Positions 17,115 to 25,572 of a DNA stretch of 64,000 nt are shown one piece after another. Positions within the stretch are counted from its first letter, which is position 1. Each line of letters starts with the position of its first letter. This DNA comes from CAZPXH01 sp964591085. Lineage in GTDB: Bacteria > Spirochaetota > Spirochaetia > DSM-27196 > CAZPXH01. Made by a program: the position numbers and the translations under genes. Below the pieces are notes generated by a model. It saw only the letters and a program-made list of their open reading frames with translations. It made no database searches and was not told the origin of the DNA. The stretch spans positions 48,059 to 112,058 of the forward strand of contig CAZPXH010000008.1 of assembly GCA_964591085.1 (NCBI GenBank), in the 5' to 3' direction.

Positions 17115-18062
17115 TCACACCTCGGCTGGTGGGCCTTCGCGGGAAGCCAGTAGAGCGGCGAGGGCCCAGGCAACCCCGGTGCTGAAGGCAACGTCCGAGA
17201 GGTAGTGGGCACCCACCACCACCCGTGAGGCTGCCACCGCCACGCCGAAGACCACCACCAGGACCCAGACCAAAGCAAGCGTGTTCGGAGCAGGTGCGGT
17301 GATCTGTGCTCCATTCCTTGCTGCCAGAAAGCGCCGGGTGAGGTGAAAGGCGATTGGTAGAAGCATCCACCCCATAGCCGCGTGTCCGGAGGGAAAGGAC
17401 TCGTTTCCGGTGATACCCTGAGGCAGATACCACGGGGTGAAATCAGCAAAGCCCGGGGCCAGATGCCGAAAGCGGACACGCCCCCAGAAGAGCTTGCCAA
17501 GCTGCACGATGAGCACGGGGTGGAGCAGCGCAAGGAGCACCGTGTTTCGGGACACGGGAAGCAGCCCCTGGACCGCGTGCGGACTCAACAGGAAAGACGC
17601 AGCGAACAGTAGAATCCCGAGCACAAATCCGCTCGCAAGCAGCATTGTGGTACCAGCGTCCGGCAGGACGTAGTCCACTATCCGGCCCAGACCGTAGACC
17701 GCAAGGAGCAGGAGACCCAGGATGGTAGCGATGGACAGGACCGGGACCTCCCGGACCCGTGACGTGTTGTGGCGGAGCAGAACCATCACGCCGGCAATGG
17801 CCACCAGATAACCCGGCAGCTCACCCCAGTCTGCAAGGAAGTTGCCCCAGACGGACTCAGGGTTCACCACCGCCACCGACAGTTCCAGGTCCACGAGTGC
17901 GGCCAGCAGCCCGGCTGCGGCAAACAATAGTGCGGAACCGGCGGCAAAGCGGTCCGCCCGCGGAAAGCCCAGCGCCGCGCCCGGACCATTTGACTGCCGG
18001 ACTCCGGAGTCAGGCGGCTCCCGCTCGTCCTGGTGCGGACCCGAGTTCAGGTTATCTGCCAC
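17115..18062 (-). CDS. PAP2-superfamily membrane phosphatase
   Basis: Integral membrane protein of 315 residues with about six to seven helices and the three-part acid phosphatase signature: K-x6-R in KLFWGRVRFR (the usual following Pro is Phe), SFPSGHAAMG with the catalytic His, and SRVVVGAHYLSD with the nucleophile His. PAP2 enzymes dephosphorylate lipid phosphates such as undecaprenyl pyrophosphate or phosphatidic acid; the substrate here is unknown. The N-terminal 35 residues are charged and probably disordered. Start is GTG at 18062. It is divergent from the lipoprotein gene at 18165. Confidence 0.85.
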   Translation of the reverse strand: MADNLNSGPHQDEREPPDSGVRQSNGPGAALGFPRADRFAAGSALLFAAAGLLAALVDLELSVAVVNPESVWGNFLADWGELPGYLVAIAGVMVLLRHNTSRVREVPVLSIATILGLLLLAVYGLGRIVDYVLPDAGTTMLLASGFVLGILLFAASFLLSPHAVQGLLPVSRNTVLLALLHPVLIVQLGKLFWGRVRFRHLAPGFADFTPWYLPQGITGNESFPSGHAAMGWMLLPIAFHLTRRFLAARNGAQITAPAPNTLALVWVLVVVFGVAVAASRVVVGAHYLSDVAFSTGVAWALAALLASREGPPAEV

Positions 18063-18164
18063 GGAGTAGAGTCTGTACTGCGACCGCCAATCCGGTCACC
18101 TCTGAATCCCCGCTCCGCGGACAAGAGCCTGTACAACCGAGTTGTGCCGGAGCTACGGTGGGGA

Positions 18165-18884
18165 ATGATTGTGCCCGTTCAACGGCATTCTCAGCCACAA
18201 ACTCGGTCGGGCCTCCGGTCGGCCATGATCCTGCTGTCCCTGATCACTGCGCTCGCAAGCTGCGCAACAGAGGATACGCCAGAACCAGCGGCTGAACCCG
18301 GACTGTCTGAAGGCACGCGCACTCCTGACGACGGTGCGCTGCGCATGCTTCCTGAAGCCTTTGCTCCGGCGCAGACGGGAGACATGGACCTTGTCCTGGT
18401 CACGGCCCCCGCCACCGAGGCGCGCCTTGCAGGGCTACCGCAGGAGGCGCGCGAGACCGCCGTGGTTGCAAACCAGCTCAGCTACGTTGTCCTGGATGCT
18501 TCTGGAGCGGTGGGTGGCGGACGCATCAACGGGAGCTACATGCTCGGCATCCTCATCAACCCGGAGGCCGGCCTGGTCCAGGGAAATCTGACGGTGAACC
18601 CTGCTTTCCTCGGTGCGGTCTACGACGCCGCCTCCCTCACCCTCAGCGACGCCATCATTGCAGAGATCCAGAACAACGAGACCGGCACGGTTGCTCTGCT
18701 GGACCAGCGCGCCGCCGACAGTCAGCTTCCCCTGGAGCAGCTGATAGCGGATGTCATTGGCATCTACGTTGTGCAGGACAACGTGGTCTACTTCCAGGGG
18801 AACCCGGGCTATCAGTACTTCAGCGATTTCGGGTTCATGCAGCTCACGCCTGACATCCGGCGTGAGCTGTACCGGCAGCGCTGA
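18165..18884 (+). CDS. putative lipoprotein, function unknown
   Basis: Protein of 239 residues beginning with a basic region, a hydrophobic stretch and a lipobox ending in LASC, so it is predicted to be acylated and membrane-anchored. A low-complexity Glu/Pro segment follows. The remaining ~180 residues are mixed alpha/beta with no recognised motif. ATG 18165 follows GGTGGGGA closely; a shorter start at ATG 18225 would also preserve the signal sequence. No family identified. Confidence 0.6.
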   Translation: MIVPVQRHSQPQTRSGLRSAMILLSLITALASCATEDTPEPAAEPGLSEGTRTPDDGALRMLPEAFAPAQTGDMDLVLVTAPATEARLAGLPQEARETAVVANQLSYVVLDASGAVGGGRINGSYMLGILINPEAGLVQGNLTVNPAFLGAVYDAASLTLSDAIIAEIQNNETGTVALLDQRAADSQLPLEQLIADVIGIYVVQDNVVYFQGNPGYQYFSDFGFMQLTPDIRRELYRQR

Positions 18885-18937
18885 GACCCGGCTCATCGGT
18901 GCCAGCCATCGACCCGGTAATCTGATCGCGTTGTGCG

Positions 18938-19273
18938 TTACAGGCGCAGTCTGTGGAACCGGGTAACATCCTCCGCGCTCACCTCGATGCGGAAGCGCTG
19001 CCCATCAGCACGTCCACGAACCGTCCAGGTTGTGGCAAGCGGATCAGCCTCGTCGTAGGCAGCACCGCTGGGGGGCCGGGATTCAGGGTTGACTGCCCGA
19101 GTTGAAGTTGGCGCGGTTGCATGACCAACGTAAAGCCCGGCCTCCCGCATAGTTGCGTCACCCAGCGGGTCGCCACGGGCCCACAGAATCGGAACGAGCG
19201 CGGTAGGGAGCAGTCCGCGACGGCCAGCACCTGCTGCAACGATCTGATTTGTCCACGGTTTCATTCTGGCCAT
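18938..19273 (-). CDS. small hypothetical protein
   Basis: A 111-residue frame starting MARMKPWTN. It has an alternating strand pattern near its end (TTWTVRGR, QRFRIEVSAEDVTRF) reminiscent of lipocalin-like or other beta-barrel C-termini. The ribosome binding site is weak and no family is recognised. It could be a complete small protein or the remaining C-terminal part of a larger one. It is divergent from the AEC transporter gene. Support is mainly the plausible protein-like composition. Confidence 0.4.
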   Translation of the reverse strand: MARMKPWTNQIVAAGAGRRGLLPTALVPILWARGDPLGDATMREAGLYVGHATAPTSTRAVNPESRPPSGAAYDEADPLATTWTVRGRADGQRFRIEVSAEDVTRFHRLRL

Positions 19274-19355
19274 TCCGGCATTATTCCCGCAGGGCATCTC
19301 AAGAAGGCACGTCCTTGCAGTGGTGCGCCTCACCGAATACGGTGCCTGGGCAGGC

Positions 19356-20324
19356 ATGTTTCAGGCACTTCTTGGCACCATCCTCAGACTCGCGGCACTG
19401 GCGGGCGCGGGCTTTGTGTTTTTTCGGCATCCGTGGATGCAGAAGCACGCGCTCCGACCCTTCGTTTTTGCTGTCCTGTACGTGCTGTTTCCGTTCTATC
19501 TGGTGGTGCGTATCCCGGCAGGCTGGGAGTCTGCGCAGGCACTGTCGCCGGGATTCATGGTCTTCATGTTCCTTTTGTCGCCCGTGACACTGTTGGTGGC
19601 AGGAGCATTCGGCGCAGGTCTGACGCGGATTGCCGGGCAGCGTATCAGCCGACCGGGTGATTTTGTGATCCTTTCGGCGATCCACAACGCCGGGTTCATC
19701 CCGCTTCCAATTCTGGAGCGGATTGCACCGGAGCCAATCATCCTGGGGATGTTTCTGTACGTGACCGCCTTCAACGCGTCATTCTGGGCGGTTGTCGCGC
19801 CAACAATCCGCGCGGGCAGCTTCTCCTGGCGTAATCTGCGCGTTCCGCTCAACCCACCGATTGTGGCAATTGCGCTGGGCTTCCTCCTTGCGCTTCTGGG
19901 CGTACAGGATTGGGTCCCTGCCCGGGCTTTGCAGACGGCAACACGGATAGGCCAGCTGGGCCTGGACGGTGCCCTGGTTGCGCTCGGAGCGTCGCTCGCG
20001 GGAATCCGGGAGCCTCTGTCGTTGGACTCGGATCACCGGTGGTATGCCGTGGGCAGGATGCTGGTATTCCCGGCGCTCGCCCTCGGGTTGATGGCGCTCC
20101 CGCTCCCCGGCCTCTCTGGACCCCTGGGATGGAGCATCCGGCTGCTTGTGATCATGCAGGCTGCGATGCCCCCGGCCACCCAGACACTGGTACTGACCCG
20201 GGCAGTGGGCAAGCCGGAGTCCGTGCACTACACCGGCTCAATGACGGTGTTCAGCTATGCGGCATCCCTACTGACAATCCCGCTGTTCGTCAGCCTGTCG
20301 CTGTGGCTCTTTCCACCGGCATGA
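19356..20324 (+). CDS. AEC-family (auxin efflux carrier-type) transporter
   Basis: Membrane protein of 322 residues with about ten hydrophobic segments and the two-repeat layout of the AEC/PIN-like family in the bile/arsenite/riboflavin transporter superfamily. The C-terminal region MPPATQTLVLTRA followed by YAASLLTIPLF is typical. Members export organic anions or related solutes; the substrate is unknown. ATG 19356 is preferred because hydrophobicity begins at once; GTG 19320 would add 12 residues. It is convergent with the ABC-2 operon. Confidence 0.75.
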   Translation: MFQALLGTILRLAALAGAGFVFFRHPWMQKHALRPFVFAVLYVLFPFYLVVRIPAGWESAQALSPGFMVFMFLLSPVTLLVAGAFGAGLTRIAGQRISRPGDFVILSAIHNAGFIPLPILERIAPEPIILGMFLYVTAFNASFWAVVAPTIRAGSFSWRNLRVPLNPPIVAIALGFLLALLGVQDWVPARALQTATRIGQLGLDGALVALGASLAGIREPLSLDSDHRWYAVGRMLVFPALALGLMALPLPGLSGPLGWSIRLLVIMQAAMPPATQTLVLTRAVGKPESVHYTGSMTVFSYAASLLTIPLFVSLSLWLFPPA

Positions 20325-20328
20325 GCCT

Positions 20329-20352
20329 CCCGCGGTCAGGATAGGCCGCGGG
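20329..20352. terminator. hairpin between convergent genes
   Basis: CCCGCGG and CCGCGGG (7-bp arms) around a 10-nt loop overlap the end of the ABC permease gene and follow the AEC transporter gene. No U-tract is present, so termination would be factor-assisted or weak. Confidence 0.35.
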
Positions 20353-21382
20353 CGAGTCTCGGCCGGAGGCCGACAAAGACCAGCAGACAGATGCCAATCA
20401 GCACGCCGGACCTCCACATCACATCCGCCCAGGTTGCGGTGAGCTGGAAGATTCCCTGGGCTGCGTCCATGATCCAGTAGACCGGGACCCAGTAGACTAC
20501 CCATTCCCAGCGGTCGGGCAGCAGCAGACCGCCCGCGAGCGCGAGCATGAAGAGCGTGCCGATTCCCTTCACGATACCCAGTGCCTCGGTCTGATTGCGG
20601 GCGATGGCGCCGACGAGCAAGCCGAACAGCAGAGCAAGTGCCACGCTTGCGGCAACAAGCGCGAAGGTCTGCGCGATATTCACCCCAACCAGTCTCAGAA
20701 CCGCGATGCCCACGGGGACGTAGAGGAACATCATCAGAATCGGGAACACGGACTTGCCGAGGTAGTACTCCAGATTGGTGACGGGAGAGACCCGTACCGC
20801 GTCTATCGTGCCCTGCTCCTTGTCCTGGACAATGGAGATCCCGATCAGGAACCCGGCGATCATTGCAAAGAAGCTGTAGAAGATAGCACCGCCCGCCGTG
20901 GCCAACGGCGAATTCACGCTCCGGTCCGCAAGCTCCGGTGGCACGTAGGCGGAAAAGTCAATGACATCAGACTCCTCGCCCGGTGCAGTTCCGGCGATTG
21001 CCTGGCGGACCGCGCGGGCACCGGCGCTGAACAGCGTGTTGTCTTCCACGTTTCGCTCCATCAAGGAGACGTACTGACCGCTCTGGGGGTCCCGGTACAG
21101 GCCCTCGGCGGAGCCAGAGGCGCGCAGCCGATCCTCCATGGCCTCCACCGTGGGAAAGCGCTCAACGTCAGCAAAACGTTCCAGCTCGGTGATCACCCGG
21201 GCCTCAACGGCCTGGGGCCCGGTATCAACAATTGCAACTGTACCGCTTGTACTCTCAACCGAAGGCAAAAAGAGCCGGAGCACCACAAGAACAAGCGCGG
21301 GAGCCAGGATTACGTAGGTCCCCATGAAGTTCCGGAAGGTCAGGGAGATACTCGTTGATACAACACTGAAGAACTGTTTCAC
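20336..21382 (-). CDS. ABC-2 type transporter permease
   Basis: Permease of 348 residues with one N-terminal helix, a large extracytoplasmic loop (about residues 45-170), and five more helices, the standard ABC-2 layout. The segment DKEQGTIDAVRVSPV after helix 2 is characteristic of ABC-2 exporters. It is the last gene of a three-gene operon (ATPase 23321-22467, permease 22458-21385, this permease) and starts 2 nt after the preceding gene ends. The exporter substrate is unknown; such systems often export drugs or lipids. Confidence 0.85.
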   Translation of the reverse strand: MKQFFSVVSTSISLTFRNFMGTYVILAPALVLVVLRLFLPSVESTSGTVAIVDTGPQAVEARVITELERFADVERFPTVEAMEDRLRASGSAEGLYRDPQSGQYVSLMERNVEDNTLFSAGARAVRQAIAGTAPGEESDVIDFSAYVPPELADRSVNSPLATAGGAIFYSFFAMIAGFLIGISIVQDKEQGTIDAVRVSPVTNLEYYLGKSVFPILMMFLYVPVGIAVLRLVGVNIAQTFALVAASVALALLFGLLVGAIARNQTEALGIVKGIGTLFMLALAGGLLLPDRWEWVVYWVPVYWIMDAAQGIFQLTATWADVMWRSGVLIGICLLVFVGLRPRLARGLS

Positions 21383-21384
21383 GG

Positions 21385-22458
21385 TCAGGACTCCTTTCTT
21401 ATTCGGTAGACGAAAAGCAAGCCGCTGCCCGGAACCAGGACAACCGCGAACCCGGCAAGGACAATCAAGCCGTTCCAGATGAGGTTGGCGTTGTCTGCCG
21501 GGAACATCGCGGCGTCCAGGGCGAAGAAGGTGTGATAGGTCGGGATGACTCGGATCCAGTCCGGAGCAAACGCCGGATTGAACAGAGACACGGCCGGCAA
21601 GCCGAGTACGATCATCAGCACAAAGATCAAGCCCACGGCAGCCATGGCGTCCTCAAAGAAGCTCCCGAGCAAAGTACCAAGCGAGGAGCCAATCACAATC
21701 GTCACCCAGGTGATAAGCAGGGCCGGTAGAAAGCCGCCAAGTCCAATGGTGAGGAGGTAGATTATGCTGAAGGTCACGGTACCGACCAGGAGCATCAGAA
21801 GATGCTTGGATGCCAGGACGGTTCCCAGTCCAGTTGGTGAGGCCCGCGTCGCCCGAATGGTCTTGTCCGCCCGCTCCTGACCGATGAGGCCGAGCATGGC
21901 AAAGACCCCGATGATAGCGACCACCATGACAATGACGGATGGCACCAGAAGCTGATTGAACGGAATCTCGTCCCTGCGACCCTCCGCCAGGGCTTCAATG
22001 CGCACCGCAGAGAAGACCTCCTGCGCATAGCGGTCCTGCGGGCTGAGCACCCGGATCAGGTCCCGCAGATCGGTCTCCAGGTAGTTGACCACAGCCTCCG
22101 TTGTATAGGGCTGGGTCAGCACCTCAACCGGAAAGCGGCCGTCGGCGCCACGCGGACCAATGGCAACTCCCACCGCGGAGCGGTTGTCCTGCAGTCCGGC
22201 AATCAGCTCGGCCCTGCTGTCCACGAGGAATTCCCCACGCTCCAGCAGTTCCTCTTCACCGACCTGCTCCACCAGGAAGCTGTCCAACAGCCCGCTCTGG
22301 TCATGGATGAAGGCCACCCCATCTGAAGTGATGTCGTCCGGTACCAGAAAGACCAGGACTGCGGTGACCAGCACCGCAAAACCGATCTCCATGAGAACAA
22401 ACACGTCCTTGATCCCGAGGATCAGGTCCCGTTGCAGCAGACTGACTAGCTTGCCCAC
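21385..22458 (-). CDS. ABC-2 type transporter permease
   Basis: Protein of 357 residues with an N-terminal helix, a long extracytoplasmic region and a C-terminal block of about five helices. The coupling segment GQERADKTIRATRASPTG is the counterpart of the DKEQGTIDAVR motif of the companion permease. It probably forms a heterodimer with that protein, energised by the ATPase encoded 8 nt upstream. No substrate-specific feature seen. Confidence 0.85.
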   Translation of the reverse strand: MGKLVSLLQRDLILGIKDVFVLMEIGFAVLVTAVLVFLVPDDITSDGVAFIHDQSGLLDSFLVEQVGEEELLERGEFLVDSRAELIAGLQDNRSAVGVAIGPRGADGRFPVEVLTQPYTTEAVVNYLETDLRDLIRVLSPQDRYAQEVFSAVRIEALAEGRRDEIPFNQLLVPSVIVMVVAIIGVFAMLGLIGQERADKTIRATRASPTGLGTVLASKHLLMLLVGTVTFSIIYLLTIGLGGFLPALLITWVTIVIGSSLGTLLGSFFEDAMAAVGLIFVLMIVLGLPAVSLFNPAFAPDWIRVIPTYHTFFALDAAMFPADNANLIWNGLIVLAGFAVVLVPGSGLLFVYRIRKES

Positions 22459-22466
22459 GCAGCCCC

Positions 22467-23321
22467 CTACTCCAGGCCCTTGCCGGTGACCTGGATGAAG
22501 ATCTCCTCAAGCGTGGGCTCCCCGGAATGGATGGTGGCAATGTCGTGCTCACCAATGAACTTCTGCAGTTCAGCCTTGCCGCCATTGACCATGGCAAACT
22601 CGCGTTCCTTCAGTTGTCCGCCGTCGCGGTACTCAACCGTCACCTTGGACTTCCCGTAGGCCAGCTTGAGGTTCCTGGGCGAGTCCACCACGGCAATCTT
22701 CCCGTCCACGATGAACGCGACACAATCACACAGCTCATCGGCCACAAACATGTTGTGGGTGGTCAGGAAGATGGTTGCTCCCTCGGCCTGCTTCCTGCGG
22801 ATGATTCCCTTGATGCTGTTCGCGGTGTTCGGGTCCAGGCCCATTGTGGGCTCGTCCAGGAACCAGATCTCGGGATCATTGATCATGGACCGCGCAAATC
22901 CGAGGCGCTGCTTCATTCCCTTGGAATAGGTTCCCGCGGGCTTCCTTGCAGCATCTTCCAGGCCCACGGCGGTGAGCAGCTCCATGGGGTCAAGGGTTTG
23001 GCGGTCATAGAGGCGCGAATGGAAACGCAGGTTGTCCAGTCCGGTGAGCTTGGTGTAGACGTTGGGAATCTCAAACCCAACGCCGATCCGGTTGAAGAAG
23101 TCCTTGTCCGGACGGCCGGACCGCTTCTTTCCATCAACCGTGATCTCCCCGTCCTGAACGTCCAGCAGGCCGGTTACGATAGCCTGGGTTGTGGACTTGC
23201 CCGCGCCCGAAGGTCCGAGAAAGCCGAAAACCTCTCCCCGGTGAATAGTAAAGCTGACATCCCGGACGGCATAGGTGCCATCCTGCTTGTAGGAATGACT
23301 GAGTCCCTGTACCTGCAGCAT
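22467..23321 (-). CDS. ABC exporter ATP-binding protein
   Basis: Single-domain ABC ATPase of 284 residues. Walker A is GPSGAGKST, the signature region is YSKGMKQRLGFARS (the SKGMKQRL form is typical of ABC-2 drug/lipid exporters), Walker B is IWFLDEPTMGLD, and the H-loop is FLTTHNM. A ~70-residue C-terminal accessory domain is present. ATG 23321 is chosen: it is preceded by AGGAGG with 5 nt spacing and starts the conserved LQVQGLSHSY strand. It is first in the operon with two ABC-2 permeases. Upstream is an unusual nested inverted repeat that includes the ribosome binding site. Confidence 0.9.
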   Translation of the reverse strand: MLQVQGLSHSYKQDGTYAVRDVSFTIHRGEVFGFLGPSGAGKSTTQAIVTGLLDVQDGEITVDGKKRSGRPDKDFFNRIGVGFEIPNVYTKLTGLDNLRFHSRLYDRQTLDPMELLTAVGLEDAARKPAGTYSKGMKQRLGFARSMINDPEIWFLDEPTMGLDPNTANSIKGIIRRKQAEGATIFLTTHNMFVADELCDCVAFIVDGKIAVVDSPRNLKLAYGKSKVTVEYRDGGQLKEREFAMVNGGKAELQKFIGEHDIATIHSGEPTLEEIFIQVTGKGLE

Positions 23322-23394
23322 ACCTGCCTCCTGTTGAACCACCATTGTACCATTTAACTGGTACAATGGCAGTGTAGGTCACCAGGAGGCAGGT
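23322..23394. promoter_or_regulatory. nested inverted repeat covering operator and ribosome binding site of the ABC exporter operon
   Basis: Outer arms are ACCTGCCTCCTG (23322-23333) and CAGGAGGCAGGT (23383-23394), a perfect 12-bp match. Inner arms are CCATTGTACCA (23342-23352) and TGGTACAATGG (23359-23369), a perfect 11-bp match with TTTAAC between. On the minus strand the copy CAGGAGGCAGGT is the ribosome binding site of the ATPase gene, so a transcript beginning upstream would pair it with the complementary outer arm. The inner repeat resembles a TetR-family operator in size and symmetry; no such regulator gene is adjacent. Confidence 0.65.
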
Positions 23395-23448
23395 GTCAAC
23401 GCAAACGCAGAATTCCCTTTGCAGCCGTGCCCTGGTGTGCGGAACCGC

Positions 23449-24267
23449 TTAGACCGGTGCCAGGGTCCCGCTGAAGATGATCCAGGCAAGCACGGTCTTT
23501 GCGGTCAGGCTCAGGACGATGTAGAAGCGCTCGCCAAACAGGTAGTTCTTCCACGGCCCAACTTTGCGGTACTGCAGGATCATGTTCACCGCGAAGATGT
23601 TGAAGAACACAAAGAGCGTGGGAACGATGGCATACACAAAACCGGGAGGACCCTCGTCTCCGCTGGTAACGGATGCCAGGAAGTACCAGGCAATCACAAT
23701 CCAGGGGACAATTCCGGCGACACAGCCGTAGATGTAGCTGGCCCAGTTCACCGTGCCGCGGGTCCCATCGGGTCGGACGCGATTTTCGTTCTCCATGGAG
23801 ATTCCAAAGAGGTTCATCGCAGCGTTCACCCCGAACAAGGCAATGAGCGCGCCAAGCTCGTAGATTCCAACCAGAAGCGCGATCACAACGATCATCACGC
23901 TGGAGGACAGCGCGTACTCGTAGAAACGGATCGGGTTCCGTTCCTGCTGCAGGTTTGCCACGTATCGCTTGTAGCCGACTGTTGCCAGGTAGAAGTGCGC
24001 TACCGCTGAGAGCAGCAGAAACACCGCCACTGCCGGGCCAAAGCGGAGCTCCACCCACACCTGTGGATCCGGCACCAGGCTGAAGCTCTCCAGGTCAAAG
24101 CTGAGGAAGCTTGTGTAGATCGGACGGGTGGAGTCATTGCTGATTGCCCACATGAGCACACCCTGGATCAGGTGCAGGACACCCATGATGGCGTTGAAGC
24201 GCCGAAGCCGTGGGTAGCTGGTATTGTCCATTTTTGCGGCACCAGCGCTGGAGACTGAATCTGACAT
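23449..24267 (-). CDS. heliorhodopsin
   Basis: Seven-helix retinal protein of the heliorhodopsin family (272 residues), a light sensor or signalling/enzyme-regulating rhodopsin rather than a proton pump. Comparison from memory with heliorhodopsin 48C12 aligns end to end. The Schiff-base Lys is K257 in SLTAKTVLAW, the counterion is E117 in RFYEYALSSS (with R114), His32 and His91 match H23 and H80, and S253 matches S237. Family phrases FGVNAAMNLFG, GCVAGIVPWI, PPGFVYAIV, LQYRKVG and the ending FSGTLAPV are present. ATG 24267 has AAGGAGAAG upstream. No carotenoid or retinal synthesis gene lies in the window. It is divergent from an alpha/beta hydrolase gene. Confidence 0.95.
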   Translation of the reverse strand: MSDSVSSAGAAKMDNTSYPRLRRFNAIMGVLHLIQGVLMWAISNDSTRPIYTSFLSFDLESFSLVPDPQVWVELRFGPAVAVFLLLSAVAHFYLATVGYKRYVANLQQERNPIRFYEYALSSSVMIVVIALLVGIYELGALIALFGVNAAMNLFGISMENENRVRPDGTRGTVNWASYIYGCVAGIVPWIVIAWYFLASVTSGDEGPPGFVYAIVPTLFVFFNIFAVNMILQYRKVGPWKNYLFGERFYIVLSLTAKTVLAWIIFSGTLAPV

Positions 24268-24419
24268 TGGGTTCTTCTCCTTCTGTTCTAAGACAGGATT
24301 CACGCTACCACACGCGGTTCCGGTGTTGCACTTCCACAAATGCCGGCGGCGCTTACCAGAGTGGCCGCTTTCGTTGCGGACTGAGATGGCTGGGTCTACT
24401 CTCAGTAGCGGAGGTAACC

Positions 24420-25484
24420 ATGAGCCCTGAAATCCCTGTGAGACCGGGAATCACCAAAACAAAGGTCCAGACGCATCGCCTGGCCATCAACCTGCTATCA
24501 AGCGGGCCCGAGGACGGCACACCGGTTTTGTTTGTCCATGGTAACGTGTCCTCGGCTACCTTCTGGGAAGCGCTGATGCTCCGGCTTCCACAGCAGTACC
24601 GGGGCCTCGCCTGCGACCTGCGCGGCTACGGGGAAACCGAGCCCAAGCCTGTGGATGCTACGCTTGGCCTGGGAGACATGGTTGAAGATGTGCACTCACT
24701 GGTGGAGACAGTCGGGCTGGAGCGCTTCCACCTGGTCGGCCACAGCATGGGAGGTGGTGTGGTGATGAAGTACGCTATTGCCCACCCGGAGCGCCTGCTT
24801 TCCCTCACGCTTGTGGATCCGATGTCACCCTACGGCTACTCCGGCAGCAAGGATGTAAAGGGAACACCCTGCTATGCAGACGGTGCTCCGGCTGGAGCCG
24901 GCTCGGTGAATCCGGAGTTTGTCCGCCTCCTTGGCGAGGGTGAGATGGGAACGGAAGCGCAGTTTGCGCCCAGGAACGTGTTCCGGCAGTTCTACGTGAA
25001 GCCTCCCTTTGTGCCCGAGGACGAGGACGTGCTCATCCAGTCCATGTGCGCCATCCGCATTGGTGAAGACCACTACCCCGGAGATGCCGCACCGTCGGAA
25101 CACTGGCCAACAGTGGGACCCGGCACACGCGGAATCCTGAACGCCTTCAGCCGCAAGTATTTTGATGCATCCGGCATTGCGGATATCAGCCCCAAGCCAC
25201 CGATCCTGTGGATTCGGGGAGAGGACGACCTCATCGTTTCCAACAACGCGATGTTCGATATCCAGGCGCTCGGCGCACTCGGTGCGGTCCCCGGTTGGCC
25301 CGGAGCAGAGGAGTGTCCACCGCAGCCGATGCTGGACCAGACAGAGGACGTGCTGGCCCGCTACGAATCCGGCGGCGGTACGGTAAGCAGGGTTGTCATC
25401 CCGGAGAGCGGACACAGTCCCTACGTGGACAAGCCGCAAGAGTTTGACGCAGCTTTCATGGCGTTTCTGGGGGCCAACGGCTGA
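24420..25484 (+). CDS. alpha/beta hydrolase
   Basis: Alpha/beta-hydrolase fold enzyme of 354 residues. The oxyanion-hole motif is HGNVSS (40-45), the nucleophile elbow is GHSMGG with Ser109, the likely acid lies in RGEDDLIV, and the catalytic His is in ESGHSPY near the end. A long cap region separates core strands. The substrate is not predictable; epoxide hydrolase, haloperoxidase-like and esterase relatives share these motifs. ATG 24420 is preceded by GGAGGTAA. It is divergent from the heliorhodopsin gene with a 152-bp shared upstream region, so common regulation is possible but unproved. Confidence 0.85.
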   Translation: MSPEIPVRPGITKTKVQTHRLAINLLSSGPEDGTPVLFVHGNVSSATFWEALMLRLPQQYRGLACDLRGYGETEPKPVDATLGLGDMVEDVHSLVETVGLERFHLVGHSMGGGVVMKYAIAHPERLLSLTLVDPMSPYGYSGSKDVKGTPCYADGAPAGAGSVNPEFVRLLGEGEMGTEAQFAPRNVFRQFYVKPPFVPEDEDVLIQSMCAIRIGEDHYPGDAAPSEHWPTVGPGTRGILNAFSRKYFDASGIADISPKPPILWIRGEDDLIVSNNAMFDIQALGALGAVPGWPGAEECPPQPMLDQTEDVLARYESGGGTVSRVVIPESGHSPYVDKPQEFDAAFMAFLGANG

Positions 25485-25549
25485 AACCGGGTGTCCCCCG
25501 GGGCCATTGGCCTGGAGGGGCCGGTGGCTTGGACGGGCCAGGGGTGCCC

Positions 25550-25572
25550 GAGGCGGTCCTGGGGACCGCCTC
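25550..25572. terminator. strong hairpin between convergent genes
   Basis: GAGGCGGTCC-TGG-GGACCGCCTC is a perfect 10-bp stem with a 3-nt loop located between the hydrolase gene and the convergent membrane-protein gene, overlapping the stop codon of the latter. No T-run follows on either strand. A bidirectional, intrinsic-like terminator is the simplest reading. Confidence 0.5.

Noticed and set aside
24380..24409. Operator in the heliorhodopsin/hydrolase intergenic region
   Set aside because: ACTGAG and CTCAGT (15-nt spacer) and CTACT/AGTAG are short repeats that could occur by chance.
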